Source: Setophaga petechia
Taxonomy: Eukaryota > Chordata > Aves > Passeriformes > Parulidae
Direction: 5' to 3'
Length of the DNA: 64,000 nucleotides
Assembly: GCA_024362935.1 (NCBI GenBank)
Contig: JANCRA010000007.1
Location: forward strand, 6,202,503-6,266,502
In this document: positions 26,134-37,560 of the stretch, in pieces
Layout of the letters: each line of letters opens with the position of its first letter
Position numbering within the stretch: the stretch's first letter is position 1
Translations under genes and position numbers: made by a program
The notes under the pieces: model-generated
What the model was told of the DNA's origin: nothing
Database searches by the model: none
What the model saw: the letters and a program-made list of their open reading frames with translations, nothing else

Positions 26134-26752
26134 ACAGAATCCCAGACTGGCAGATTGTGTTGGAAGGGACCTCAAAGCCCATCCAGTTCCTCCCCTGCCA
26201 TGGCAGGGACACCTTCCACTGTCCCAGGCTGCTCCAAGCCCCAAAATACAGCCTGGCCTTGGGCACTGCCAGGGATCCAGGGGCAGCCACAGCTGCTCTG
26301 GGCACCCTGTGCCAGGGCCTGCCCACCCTGCCAGGGAACAATTCCTAATTCCCAATATCCCATCCAGCCCTGCCCTCTGGCACTGAGAAACCATTCCCTG
26401 TGTCCTGTCCCTCCAACCCTTGTCCCCAGTCCCTCTCCAGTTCTCCTGGAGACTCTTTAAGCCCTGGCAGGGGCTCTGAGCTCTCTCTGGAGCCTGTTCC
26501 TCTCCAGGTGAGCACCACCAGCTCTCCCAGCCGGGCTCCAGCTCTGGAGCCTCTCCATGGCCTCCTCAGTAGTTCCATGTCCTTTCTGTGCTGGGAACCC
26601 CAGAACTGGATGCAGAACTCCATGTTCAGTCTCAAGAGCAGAGTTGAAAGGCAGACTTGACTCCCTCAAGCTGCTGCTCCCTCTTCTTTTGGCACAGCCC
26701 AGCAATCATCCTTCTGGACTGCACTGGCCTCTGGTCTCTCAAGCAGCAGAGC
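26134..26752 (-). mobile_element. CR1 retrotransposon fragment, minus orientation
   Basis: About 620 bases of CR1 in reverse. Reading on the plus strand it starts with the tail region (ACAGAATCCCAGACTGG, TTGGAAGGGACCTCAAAGCC). It continues through GGGATCCAGGGGCAGCCACA and the older body (CCAGAACTGGATGCAGAACT). It stops exactly where the LTR at 26753 begins, consistent with LTR insertion into CR1. No coding potential remains on the sense strand. Confidence 0.85.
26747..26752 (+). other. Target-site duplication, left copy (CAGAGC)
   Basis: This 6-base word flanks the LTR on the left. The right copy is CAGAAC at 27238-27243, one mismatch. Confidence 0.6.
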
Positions 26753-27237
26753 TGTGATTTGGCCTGACCCCAGAATCCAGGGCTTGACCCTTGGGAATAC
26801 ACACCATGCCTAGAGAGGCTGACCTAGACCAGAGGCCAGACAGAGCTAAAGAATAAAGCAGGGATTTATCAAAAGGCCTCCATGGATCCACCTTGGGCAG
26901 CACAAGAGCCCAGCCAGGTGAACCCAAAATGGACAACCTGTCACAAAGTCTCTCACTTTTATAAGTTCTGGAACTTTTACATATTAGGATTAATTGGCCA
27001 ATTACAGCTTCAAGTTATGAAGTCCCATCCTCCTGGTTTGCTCTCTTAGTTCACCATTGTTTATGCTTTTTGGGCCCGAGGCTGTAATGGCTGCCCTTGG
27101 TCTCAGGCTGGAAAAGGGTTGTTTTGTTTAACCACCCTGTGAAGAGAACTTTCTGACAGTTACTATGAAGCTCAAAGTTACACACCAAGGCAGCACAGAA
27201 TCTGAAAAATAGGAAAGCTACAACTTAAGGCATCACA
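26753..27237 (-). mobile_element. Solo LTR of an endogenous retrovirus, minus orientation
   Basis: The 485-base block begins TG and ends CA and is flanked by CAGAGC / CAGAAC, a 6-base target duplication with one change, which fits a class II (ERVK-like) insertion. Read on the minus strand it contains a TATA box (CTTATAAAAGTGAG, complement near 26958). About 85 bases further on is a poly(A)-signal variant (GATAAA), followed by about 110 bases to the end, a normal U3-R-U5 order. No internal retroviral sequence adjoins it, so it is a solo LTR. The family seems common in songbirds from memory, but I do not give a name. Confidence 0.75.
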
Positions 27238-27898
27238 CAGAACTGCTTGACCACACCTTTGCTCTCTCTGCTTCGTGGCAGACAAAAAGCACCTATGCCT
27301 TGGGCCAAAACCACCAGTAAAAATGGCCCTTTCATGGGGGAAAGGAGTGTGTGACACCCTGGAAACCGTAAAATCCAACCCCCCTGGCAGCTCCTCACAC
27401 TGATCCCCTCCTTCTGCTCCAAATCAGCCACTTCCCATTCTCTGGACAGGACCCCAGACTGGAAGCATATGGTCTCTGTGCTAATTAAGGCTCTCAGGCT
27501 TCCCAAATTTTTCATGGAATGCTTGAGTTCTCTCACATTCATACCCTAGCAGCAGCATCCCCTCAGGGATGAAAACTTCAGGGGCAGCAGGGAGCAACAG
27601 CAAGGAGAAAAAAATAAAATATGGTATCAACTTCTGGCATAGCAACCATTACACCTGGTGGATCAATCATTTAACAAAAATTGCAGCCAGGATTTATCTG
27701 AAAAACTGAATCAGCCTAGAATATATCACACGTTATGTGTTCTGCCTCACTCCACCAAAACACTGCACAGATTCCAATCAATCCAATTTTGAGAACATTC
27801 CCCTGTGAAGGGAAGTGCAATTCTCCCAGTAAACAGCTCAACCTTTTATCAGCACTATTGATTTACATATTTGTTAATAGCAACACTGCACAGCCGTT
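27238..27898. other. Unannotated sequence
   Basis: No gene or clear repeat is recognised. The CR1 interrupted by the LTR does not clearly resume here. Confidence 0.5.
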
Positions 27899-28060
27899 GA
27901 ATCATTAAGGTTTAAAAAGACCTTTAGGATGATCAAGTCCAACCTTTAAGATCAACCCTGTTCTCAAGTGCCTCCTCCATATGTTTTTTGAACACTTCCA
28001 GGGATGAGGACTCCACGATGCCACTTCTCACATCCCACCACCAAACAACACATTCCTCAC
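27899..28060 (-). mobile_element. Old CR1 3'-end fragment, minus orientation
   Basis: GAATCATTAAGGTTTAAAAA, then GATGATCAAGTCCAACC and CACTTCCAGGGATGAGGACT are the reverse complement of an older CR1 3' region, which usually reads as a 'gaatcattaaggttgg' type terminus. The right boundary is unclear. Confidence 0.75.
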
Positions 28061-29642
28061 CCCAAAATCAAAGGCCAGCTCCCTTTAAACACACTCTGCT
28101 CCACACTAGCATGCATATTGTAGGAAATTCTCTTTTCTTTTTCATAGGTATTCCTGTGGGTTTGTCTCCCTATAGTTCAATCTGAGTCAGTTCCCAGCTC
28201 CAGACATGTTCCAAAAGCATTTTATTTAGAAAGGCCCAAATATCCATTTCATACAGTCCATTACATCAGAACATTGTAACAATTTCATCTGCTTCCGCCT
28301 GAATAAGAAATTATTCCCCACATTCTTTAAACAGAGAAGCTCATGTCAAAGAAAATAGCTTTCAGATGTTTTACAACTCTTTCATCCACAAAGGAATGCT
28401 TGGGGCTTATGAAAATATACACCTGCTCATTTGAAAACATGTCTTTCCCCCCAGTGGGAGGAAACAACAAGAAAAGCAAAACTAATGCAGCAGCTCTGCC
28501 CTCCACACCGAAAAGGCAGCCAGGTACAGGACCTGCTGCCACAGCTGGAAAAGCTGAGTGAAACCTCATCTTCAAACACCCGTGAGCCTGAGGTGTGCCC
28601 TGGAGTAAAGCTGGTCCCCTGCCACAGCCCCCCAGGCTCTTCCAGTGCCCTCCAGCATCCTGATCCTCCACTTACCTGGCCAGGCAATGTAAACCCCCAG
28701 CTTCAGGCTCAAACTCCTCCCAGCTCACCTGGAAGCCCTCAGGAAATGTTGGCATGCTCCTGGAAGTGGGACATGTCAATAATGCATGTCCCAGGATCAT
28801 TTCCATCCCCAGTACAAAAGCCTGGTGCCTGCTAGTCAACCATGACGCTCAGTGCAACATAAGCAGGTTCTTTTCACAGCAAATAAATACTCCCAGTCAT
28901 CAGCAGATTTGTATCATTAACTGATAGAAATGCAAGAGAACAGATATTTTTCTGTGGGTCTCACAGCAGAGCAATCTTTGTTATAGGCTGCTCTCTGCAG
29001 AGGAATGATTGAGAGACCCACAGTTTGCAATTTGGCACAAAGTCCAGCTCCTGTTTCAGTTGACTTCAGCACAATTTGCTCTTATTTCCCAGTCCAAGTT
29101 TCCTTGCTGCAGACATGTAGATATTCCTCCCACAAAGGGCACAGAGCATTACCCAGACCCAGAAATTCAAATCACCTACTTGCCCTCCTGCAGCCTGGAG
29201 CACTTCTCTCCAGGAAGATGGGGCCTCCACACAGAGAGGAGCTGCCACTGCATCCAACAGCAAACCCAGCATCCGTGGGGAACCACAGCACCAGGAAAAT
29301 GCAGCTGCTTTCCAGGATTTTCTCCTGTTCTCCACTTAAAGCAGCACTGGCCAAATCCCCAGACAGAGCAGCTCCAGAGTGAGCAGGGACAGAAGAGGAT
29401 CAGCCCTTTCAGTGGTTCAAACCCAACGTTCCTCAAGCAGGGCCACGTCAAAGCCGACGTCACAGCCGAGCCTTAATGAAAATGGAAAAACCAGGATCAT
29501 TTACTTCTCTGAAACAGGAGAGCACTGCTAATGGGCTGGGGGAGGGCAGCCAGGGTCCTGGGAGCTGGGGACAAGACCACACGAGGCTCAGGGTGAGCAC
29601 AGCTCACAGACAGGGCTCTGGGCAGAGTCACCAAGGGGGGAA
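28061..29642. other. Unannotated sequence
   Basis: Some CR1 similarity may continue to about 28110. Otherwise no gene, RNA or repeat is recognised. Confidence 0.5.
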
Positions 29643-29930
29643 GAGACCTGTAAGATCACAGACCCTCTGCCCAGCAGCACCATCTTCATCCCCAAGGGCC
29701 ACATCCAGACATCTCTTGTGACTCCACCAACACCCTGAGCAACTCATTCCACTGCCTGACCACTCCTTCAGTGATTTTTTCCCCCTAGGATCTGATCTGA
29801 ACATCCCCTGGTACAACCTAAAGGCATTTCCTTTTATCCTCTCACAAGACACAGCAGAAGAGCCTGACCCCACCTCACCACAACCTCCTTCCAGGCAGCT
29901 GCAGAGATCACCAGGAGCACATCCCCCAAA
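29643..29930 (-). mobile_element. CR1 fragment, minus orientation
   Basis: CCTGTAAGATCACAGACCC, GGGCCACATCCAGACATCTC, CATTCCACTGCCTGACCACT, a GATCTGATCTGAACATCCCC-like segment and CACCACAACCTCCTTCCAGG follow the CR1 consensus in reverse order. The last ~30 bases of the 3' end are missing or eroded. It is non-coding. Confidence 0.8.
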
Positions 29931-30427
29931 ACCACCCAGCCAAGGTGCAAAGAGATGCCTGGAAAGCCCAGCACAGCAGGACAGACATCCCTGATTTCCC
30001 AACGTGCACAGCTAGAAAAAGTCACTGCAAAATTCATCTGCATCACTGCTGTAGCCGTTTGCTCTGGTTTTCCAAGAGACACAAGTATTTCTCAAAATAG
30101 AATGCTCAATACCACCATTCTCAAAAGCTCTTATTGATTTCTGCCCAGACTTAACAAGACATTTGACTTTGTGAAGCTGTACTTAATTTCTTCGTCGTTA
30201 CATTGCCTTTCCCTGAGCTGTGGTCCCTCCTAACATTTAGCAGCAGCAGCAGCATTTTTCTCTCTTTCTCTGAACCACATAAGAAGGTGGAATTGTTCCA
30301 CATCTAGCATGGAGAAACATGGCTCTTCCCAATTCTTCTGCAAAGGAACATCCTGAAATAGAGATGTAAGTAAGGGGAGAACTCTCCAATAATCAGCCAC
30401 TTCTTTTAAAAGCCTATTTTTCCTAGA
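29931..30427. other. Unannotated sequence
   Basis: No feature is recognised apart from a short CAG run (AGCAGCAGCAGCAG) near 30240. Confidence 0.6.
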
Positions 30428-30535
30428 AAGCTCAAATGGTTTGGGTTGGAAAAAAATCTTACAGCTCATCCAGTCCCACCTTTTGCCGTGGCCAGGGACA
30501 CCTTCTATAGACCAGGCTTTTCCAACCTGAGCAAC
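30428..30535 (-). mobile_element. CR1 3'-end fragment, minus orientation
   Basis: AAATGGTTTGGGTTGGAAAA, then CTCATCCAGTCCCACC and GGCCAGGGACACCTTC are a CR1 terminus in reverse, truncated after about 105 bases. Confidence 0.8.
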
Positions 30536-32057
30536 TTTGGATAACTTCTAATTTTTTCATAGTCAAAGACCAGGATTTTTAATTTTTTTGTTTAAAGTTC
30601 CAAGATGAGAAGTACAAAACACTACATTCTGCCAGCACCCACAGTTTTATATAAATTACACCAACTCAACATGGGAAAAAAGTAAAGGTAATCCTAAAAA
30701 CTAGTTTATTTAAAAAAAAAAATTAAGCTTGTATTTGAACAATGTCTTTGAACAAATGATGTAGAAAACATGACTGACAAAGGATTTACACTATTTTCTG
30801 CAGAGTTTCTCCAGAATCTGCCCTCTAACCCAGTATTAAGACAAGAATGTGCTTTGTGGAAAGAGAGGCTTTAACACCATTTGGATTTCACATAAAATAT
30901 AAGAAAGGCATCAAAACCACCCAGTGCTGGAACTGGGAAACGAGACAGGGGGAGCAGCTGGTTCTGCTTTAGCACAGACACCATAAAACCATTTTGCTCC
31001 AACTCCTACCTCAAAAAAAACCTCACAATGCGGCAGCAAAAAGTTTAAATTTAAGGTTATTTTTTTATATATATTTTCCTCCAAAACAATAGTTTAGTCA
31101 CAAGAGATGTTACAGGGTAAAGTTATATCCTGCAAGGATAAATGAATCTGAAATTGCTTTTAAGGAATAAGTATTTGTCTGAGCTCAGAAAAGGCAATAC
31201 ATCAAAAAGAGAAGGTAAGCAGCCTATTTCAGGGCATTTTACCAGTGCATTTACTGATGGTTTATCCTCTTCCATTTTATTCTTCAATTTAAACAGCATT
31301 ATTCACTGTTACTGTTAATTTAGATCCTTTTGTTTTCCTAAAGTCACACAGATAAAATGAAGGTCAGGACAAATTCATGACTGTTTCAAAATCCAGAAAT
31401 CCTGATGAAGTACCCACATGAAACTACTTGATCAAAAAAAACGAAGGGAATTTATCCTCATACACAAATATGGGATAAATTCTGCCTGTTTTCTCTTCTC
31501 AGAGATGGAACATACCAGAAAGGTGGCCCTGAAGGGAAAGAAGCACCTCTTAGGGGAAAAACAAAGGAGAACTGTTGAACTCAGCCCTTGATTTTCTTCA
31601 TGGCTGAAAGAAGAGATTAAAAAGATGTTCCAAATAAAAGCAGGGGATTTCTGGCATTTAAAGAGCACAAAGGGAGAGGCAATGCATCAATGCCTGGGCA
31701 GCAGAATCCCAGCAGTTCATCTTCTCCTCGCTGGGCTGTTGTGTGAGTAAACAGCCAGCAGAGCTGAAGGGAGAGCACAAAGAATTCAAGGGAGAAACAC
31801 AACTGGAGCTCAGCAAATCGATACCTCCAGCACATGAGCTGTGCTCCTCATTAGTCCAGAGCTCATGGTAATGGCCCTTCTGATCAGGGCTTCTTGAGGG
31901 TTTTAAAAATATGGAGAAAATTAAAAGGCTGTAAAAACGCTCAGCTCGTGGAAGCAATAAGTGAGGGAAAGCTGAGAAGGGTCCAGCTAACCCTGATGCT
32001 AACTGGCAATGTAGGAACTGTGGTTCCTCTATTCCTCCTCAATCTGTCCTGTTTGCC
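30536..32057. other. AT-rich unannotated sequence
   Basis: No gene or repeat family is recognised. A runs occur near 30710 and 31013. Confidence 0.6.
32052..32057 (+). other. Target-site duplication, left copy (TTTGCC)
   Basis: The same six bases recur at 32444-32449, one base after the terminal CA of the LTR. Confidence 0.6.
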
Positions 32058-32442
32058 TGTCACAGACATCTTTTATGAAAAATCCTTTCCTTAGGATTTT
32101 TCCTCCTGAGAAGCTGAGAGGCCTCAGGAACAAAATGTAAACATTGATTATCTGCTGCTGTGGAATGCAACAGGTGGATCTGTGATTGGTCTCATGTGCT
32201 TGTTTCTAATTAATGTCCAATCACAGTCAGCTGGCTCAGACTCTCTGTCAGAGCCACAAACCTTTGTTGTTCATTCTTTCTTTTTCTATTCTTAGCCAGC
32301 CTTCTGATGAAATCCTTTCTTCTACTCTTTTAGTATAGTTTGAATGTAATGTATATCATAAAATAATAAATCAGCCTTCTGAAACATGGAGTCAGATCCT
32401 CATCTCTTCCCTCATCCTGGGACCCCTGTGAACATGGCCACA
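32058..32442 (+). mobile_element. Solo LTR of an endogenous retrovirus, plus orientation (unexpanded copy)
   Basis: This 385-base block starts TGTCAC and ends CACA. TTTGCC occurs immediately to the left and again one base after the right end. It contains CCTCCTGAGAAGCTGAGAGG, a CCAAT-type segment (GTCCAATCACAGTCAGC) and an AT-rich stretch holding TATAGTTTGAATG. A poly(A) signal follows (AATAAATCAGCC) about 75 bases before the end. The order fits a plus-strand LTR. No gag, pol or env remnants adjoin it. It belongs to the same family as the LTR at 52620-54428 and shows the unexpanded state of that element's AT-rich segment. Confidence 0.85.
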
Positions 32443-32869
32443 ATTTGCCAGGCTGGAATTGCCACCCTGGAGCAGTAATGAGCCAGAGGAAAGCCTGAAT
32501 TTGGGCACAGCTGTCAGGGAAGAGCTTTTTAAATTCAGATTTTCCCCAAAATTGTTGAGCCACCAGCATTGTTCTCCATAGATAGCTCCCAGTACAATAT
32601 GGGAAGGGAGAGCTATTTTCATGTACTCTGCTTTTAGAATTTCAATTTCTTCTTCTCTCATTGGATGCAATCCTCTGGAGCAAAATTAAAATTAGTGGTG
32701 ACAGCCATGTAATAGTCTATGGGGAGGAACATGTACCAAAACAATCCTGCACTTCTGTGGTGTTACCACCTGGAGATATTTGCTTCCATCCCTCCTCTTG
32801 CAATGAAGGGAAGGATGTCACCATGGCCTGCAGCAAAAGGCTGAAGTTGGAGCAAAATGAGCTGTTAAA
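32443..32869. other. Unannotated sequence between LTR and tandem repeat
   Basis: No gene or known repeat is recognised. It contains no clear retroviral internal sequence. Confidence 0.5.
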
Positions 32870-33180
32870 CCTGAGGCCAGGGGAGCAGACACAGAGGTGA
32901 CTTTTCCTTACTCTGCCATATAAAACTGAACAAGTGGAAGGCAGAAAAACTGGACAAGCTCAAGGTGTTGAAGGTGACAGAACCAGACTGGCTGTTGAAA
33001 GAGCCAGAGGAGCAGCAGACACAGAGCTGAGGGGTCTTTTCCTTACTCTGCCATATAAAACCAAACAGGTTCAAGGTGTTGAAGGTGGCAGAGCCAGACT
33101 GGCTGTTGAAAGAGTCAGAAGAGCAACAGACACAGAGCTGAGGGATCTTTTCCTTACTCTGCCATTTACCCCAGAGGAGG
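32870..33180 (+). repeat. 111-bp tandem repeat, two full units plus a partial one
   Basis: Full units lie at 32959-33069 and 33070-33180, both starting with a TCAAGGTGTTGAAGGTG word and ending with TTTTCCTTACTCTGCCAT. A partial preceding unit (about 32870-32930) shares GGAGCAGACACAGAG and CCTTACTCTGCCATATAAAA. Because 111 is a multiple of three, a frame stays open on both strands (95 codons plus, 108 codons minus). No recognisable protein results. Origin unknown. Confidence 0.9.
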
Positions 33181-33328
33181 AATGGAGCCATGCGGCAGAT
33201 GAGGGAACAGCAGGGTTTTAAAAACAGAGACTTCCCAAAAAACTTCGGGGGAGTTTATGAAGGATGCACATTTTAGCCAGAAATTCATGGTGCACAGGTG
33301 ATAAAGAGGGCAACCACTCAGGGGAAGA

Positions 33329-33381
33329 AAAACTGAACAAATCCAAGGTGTTGAAAGTGGCAGAGCCAGACTGGCTGTGCT
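33329..33381 (+). repeat. Detached partial unit of the 111-bp repeat
   Basis: AAACTGAACAA, then TCCAAGGTGTTGAAAGTGGC and AGAGCCAGACTGGCTGTG match the start of the 111-bp unit together with the preceding ACTGAACAA linker of the partial unit. It stands about 150 bases beyond the array. Confidence 0.8.
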
Positions 33382-33423
33382 TTCAGAAGGCTCCACCATT
33401 CCCACTGCACATCCTGCTGCTGC

Positions 33424-33528
33424 AGGACACTCAAGTGTTTCAAGACATGAGTGATATAATTGGTCACAATTATATTGGACATTCATGTTTTAAGACATGA
33501 ATGATATATTGGTCACAATAATGATATT
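33424..33528 (+). repeat. Short tandem duplication around TTGGTCACAAT
   Basis: A segment starting near GACATGAGTGATATAATTGG is repeated about 54 bases later as GACATGAATGATATATTGG, each followed by TCACAAT. There are two imperfect copies. Confidence 0.75.
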
Positions 33529-34652
33529 ATTTTTTGTTGGGAAAAAAAAGGTGAAAAAAAAAATTCAGAGCAGCTACGATTGTATGCCTAAACCCTGTGC
33601 ACACAGTTTTGGAAGGAAAAAGCACTCTAAAAGATGCAGAGGTCAAACATAAGAGGAGTTCACTGCCCAAGACCCACAGGCATCTAGCAAATACAACAGC
33701 TTCTCAAAATATTCCTACTGAGGCAGTAATAAACAAAGCTGATGTGATGTTTGTCCCCTCATTGGAACTGTAGCAATGTTATTTGGTACAACATCCTAAG
33801 GGGGACATATTCCAGAGAAAACAGACCTTGAAGGACTGCTGTGAGGGGAAAGGGAATGGAAATACAAAAGGAAAAGGGATGGGGGAGGGCTCCAGCACAG
33901 CTCTCCCAGCCTGCAGCAACACCCTGGCAGTGTGGCACCCAAATAAAATGTCCTCCCTGAGCCTGCTCCTCTGGAGCTTCCAAGCTGTGCCTGCCTCCAG
34001 GTGTTGGAGGCTCTGGAGGATTTCCTTACCCACACACCACCCTCAGCCAGCTCTGTGTGCTCAGGGAAGCCAGCAGGATCCTGCAGAGGGCACCAAGAAA
34101 AAGGCACAATGCCTGGTGCTGCCTCCAGGCTGATTCTGATGGGAGCAGAGGGGTTAGGGAGCCAGGCTGCAGCACTGAGAGCTCAGCAGAACATTTCTAA
34201 ATAATGCTGCACGTGAGCACAAAAGAGCTGAAGGTTTCCTGCCAGGTCAGACACCCCCAGTGCTGGCCCATGGGGTGGCACCACCCAACCAAGCCTGCTC
34301 AGAGCCAGATGTGCCCTGGCATCTCTCCCAGCAGGGATGGATCTATGCCCATAGCAGCAGACCCACAGAATGATGCTCAGACACTCGCACAGCTGGGCTG
34401 GGTGCACAGGTCACAGCACCAGCCCAGGCTCTGCTCCACACCAAAGCATCTGAACTGCTTGAACCAGGCAAGGCTGCAGCAAAACTGCTCCTGCCTCTTT
34501 CATCCAAAGAGGGACACACAGATTGGGGTGGCTGGGGACAACAGAGCTGCCCACATTTTCCATAAAGTGCCTACACTGTGCAGGCTGTTTGGAGAGAGAG
34601 GGAAAGGAAGATATCAGCTTTTCTCAGCATTTCCCTAAGCAGCACTTTGGAG
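33529..34652. other. Unannotated sequence
   Basis: No gene or repeat is recognised. The overlapping frames at 33780-34640 are short and lack domains. Confidence 0.55.
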
Positions 34653-34960
34653 TCATAGAATGGTTTGGGTTAGAAGGGACCTTCAAGCCCATCCAGTCCC
34701 ACCCCATCCCATGGGCAGGGACACCTTCCACCATCCCAGGCTGCTCCAGGCCCCAAAGTCCAGCCTGGCCTTGGGCACTGCCAGGGATCCAGGGGCAGCC
34801 ACAGCTGCTCTGGGCACCCTGTGCCCTGTGTGGGTGCTGAGGAACTGGAAGAACTTCCTACTGATATCTTATGTAGACCTGCTTCTCTTTCACTTTGAAT
34901 CCATTTTCCCCTGTCCCATCTCTGCAGTTCCTGCTGTTCCTCCTCTGGCAATGCTCCCCC
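34653..34960 (-). mobile_element. CR1 3'-end fragment with intact terminus, minus orientation
   Basis: TCATAGAATGGTTTGGGTTA, CAAGCCCATCCAGTCCCACC, GGGCAGGGACACCTTCC and GGGATCCAGGGGCAGCCACA are a well-preserved CR1 3' end in reverse. The divergence looks low compared with other copies, so it may be one of the younger ones here. Beyond about 34830 the match weakens. Confidence 0.85.
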
Positions 34961-36930
34961 AACCCTTAGAAGCCACACTTTCCTCACTACAAATGTAAGG
35001 GGAAATAGTTTGGGTTAATCCTTGGGAACTGCACATTTGCATACTGCCCACACAGCTCCAAAACACCGAGGGTTTTTTTTTTGATTTAACAAGTATTTAA
35101 ACGCAGAAAATCCTCGAGTCCCAGATGAAGCCTCAGCTCACACCTCTTGATGATGCTGGGAGCAAAGCAGGTCTCACAAGAGAGAGGTTGCTCCCTCTGG
35201 GAAACTACAGGCAACAAAAAAAGGAACACAATCCCTCTCTCCAGAACAGACTGTGGAGGCAGGGGACACCAAAAAGGGCAGGAAACTACTTCAGCAAAAG
35301 GACAACGCTGGCACAATAACAAATACAAAAATATGGGTCTGAAATAAGCATAAATTGTAAGAGATGGGCAGAGTAATTTGAGCAATCAGCCTTTGGCTGA
35401 GAAGAGGGAATATTACCCATGACATGCTTTGTTTTGTGAGAGGGAATGTGCAGCCAGGCAGGCTCAATGGTCCCCTCAAGCACTGAACTCCCATGAGAAT
35501 TTTAACAAAGCCACTTGTTTATTTGAGCACTTGAAGGAAACGATTTTCTAAATGACCACTCGAGAGAGGCAGAAAGCAAAGAGAGCTCACCAAGGAGCAG
35601 GGCACAGGTGAGCAGAGCCATCAGAAATGGCTTTGGAGGAAGCCAGGGCAGGAGGCTGGCTCCTGGCATCTCCTGGATCTAACAAGGGATCTCCTTGAAA
35701 GACCCTGCCAAGGGTTCTGTTTTAAAGGCTGTCATGGGCCAGTGTTCCACATTTTCTTTTTCATAATCTTGTTGCAAAAATAGCAGAAGGTCTTGGTTTC
35801 TTTTAATTTCATTTCATTTTTAAGCCCAAGGAAAAAATTTAGGTTTTTATATGAAAACACAACAAGAAGCTGAAGCCTGCATTATTTGAAAAAGCAATGC
35901 AACTCTTTGAAAAAGCTGACACAACAACACCAAAAAGCAGGGATGGCACAGAACACAGGGAACAAGACTTTGGATCATATTTGAAGAGCGAAGATGCAGT
36001 TTTCACCTCCTGCTCCCTAATTCCACCCATTTCCAAAGGAGCCAGGATGCCCATCAATCCCAGCAGATTAAAATCTAATGACCAATCTTTTGCCATTAGA
36101 CATGCCTGCCTATCTTGGAGCCAACATCCAGCCTTGCAGGTGAGAAGCGCTGAGTTTGTTTCTTACAGCTCTCAAAAATAATTTTCCAGGTTCTGAGCTC
36201 CTCATTATAGCTGATTTCAGAGTCCAAAATTCATTAGCTTTGCTTCACCACTTCCCAGCTGACATTGTACAGTGCAGCCAATTCCTTGGAGCTCTTGACA
36301 CTTCTCCCAAGTATACAAAGGTGATTTTTTTAATTATTTTTTTTTATTTTCTGTGGAAGGAAACATAACAGCAATGGAACAACACACTTGCTATGTGCTG
36401 CAATGGGATTGGAAAAGGGAGAAGGAAGGAACTGATTGTGTGTCTTGAGACCAGCAAAGCTCACTTTGTGTTCTGAACAAAATTTCAAGTCCATGGCCTG
36501 CCTGAAATTATATAAGGATGGGTCAACTAAAAAGTGTAAATGGTTCCATGCCAAACACAGGAGAAAAGCCACTGCCAACAGCTCTAGACCCTGTGATCTG
36601 GGAAACATGGGTTTTTGGTTTTAAGTATCTCCATTTGGATGCGTTTTTTTAAAGTAGGGATGCTGCTAATTCAATCTCTAAATCCACCTGACAGACATGA
36701 TCTTGTTATGATGGAATTGAAAACAAGATTTAATCATATACACAGTTATTAAAAACATACAGCAGGGCAGGGCTGGCATTCAGCTCCCCAGAAAGGCTGT
36801 GGCCATCAGACTGGGGAAATAGAAATACCTGAAAGTAAAGTTATATTTTATATGGCAATGTGGATTAATCCTTCTGAGCCTGGTGCTGGTCATGCTCAGG
36901 GCAGCTGCACTCCTTCAGTGCCTGCTTCAG
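34961..36930. other. Unannotated sequence
   Basis: No gene is recognised. A T-rich stretch lies at 36326-36350. Confidence 0.55.
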
Positions 36931-37560
36931 ATTTCACATCCAAACTTTGATGTTTCCATGCCCTTCCTACCTCAGATTTCACATGCAAACTTTGATGTTT
37001 CCATGCCCTTCCTACCTCAGATTTCACATCCAAACTTTCATGTTTCCATGCCCTTCCTGCCTCAGATTTCACATTCAAACTTTCATGTTTCCATGCCCTT
37101 CCTCCTTCAGATTTCACAACCAAACTTTCATGTTTCCATGCCCTTCCTCCTTCAGATTTCACATCCAAACTTTCATGTTTCCATGCCCTTCCTGCCTCAG
37201 ATTTCACATCCAAACTTTCATGTTTCCATGCCCTTCCTACCTCAGATTTCACATGCAAACTTTCATGTTTCCATGCTCTTCCTCCTTCAGATTTCACATC
37301 CAAACTTTCATGTTTCCATGCCCTTCCTGCCTCAGATTTCACATCCAAACTTTCATGTTTCCATGCCCTTCCTCCTTCAGAGTTCACATCCAAACTTTCA
37401 TGTTTCCATGCCCTTCCTACCTCAGAGTTCACATCCAAACTTTCATGTTTCCATGCCCTTCCTGCCTCAGATTTCACATTCAAACTTTCATGTTTCCATG
37501 CCCTTCCTACCTCAGATTTCACATCCAAACTTTGATCTTCCCATGCCCTTCCTCCTTCAG
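36931..37560 (+). repeat. 45-bp minisatellite, exactly 14 units
   Basis: Units start every 45 bases from 36931 (630 bases in all). Each contains TTTCACATCCAAACTTTCAT, GTTTCCATGCCCTTCC and one of three endings: TACCTCAG, TGCCTCAG or TCCTTCAG. Two units start AGTTCAC instead of ATTTCAC. A 12-base word, TGCCTGCTTCAG, lies directly before unit 1 and directly after unit 14. An eroded 15th unit follows at 37573-37616. Because 45 is divisible by three, frames of 229-259 codons stay open on both strands and predict 15-residue repeats (for example PNFHVSMPFLPQISH). No start context, splice site or known domain supports translation. Confidence 0.97.

Noticed and set aside
32058..33381. A longer provirus running from the LTR into the 111-bp repeats
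   Set aside because: The right-hand target word TTTGCC directly follows the LTR, so the element ends there. No primer-binding site or viral coding sequence follows.
36931..37560. CRISPR-like regular repeats
   Set aside because: The repeats are directly head to tail with no unique spacers, and the context is a vertebrate genome.
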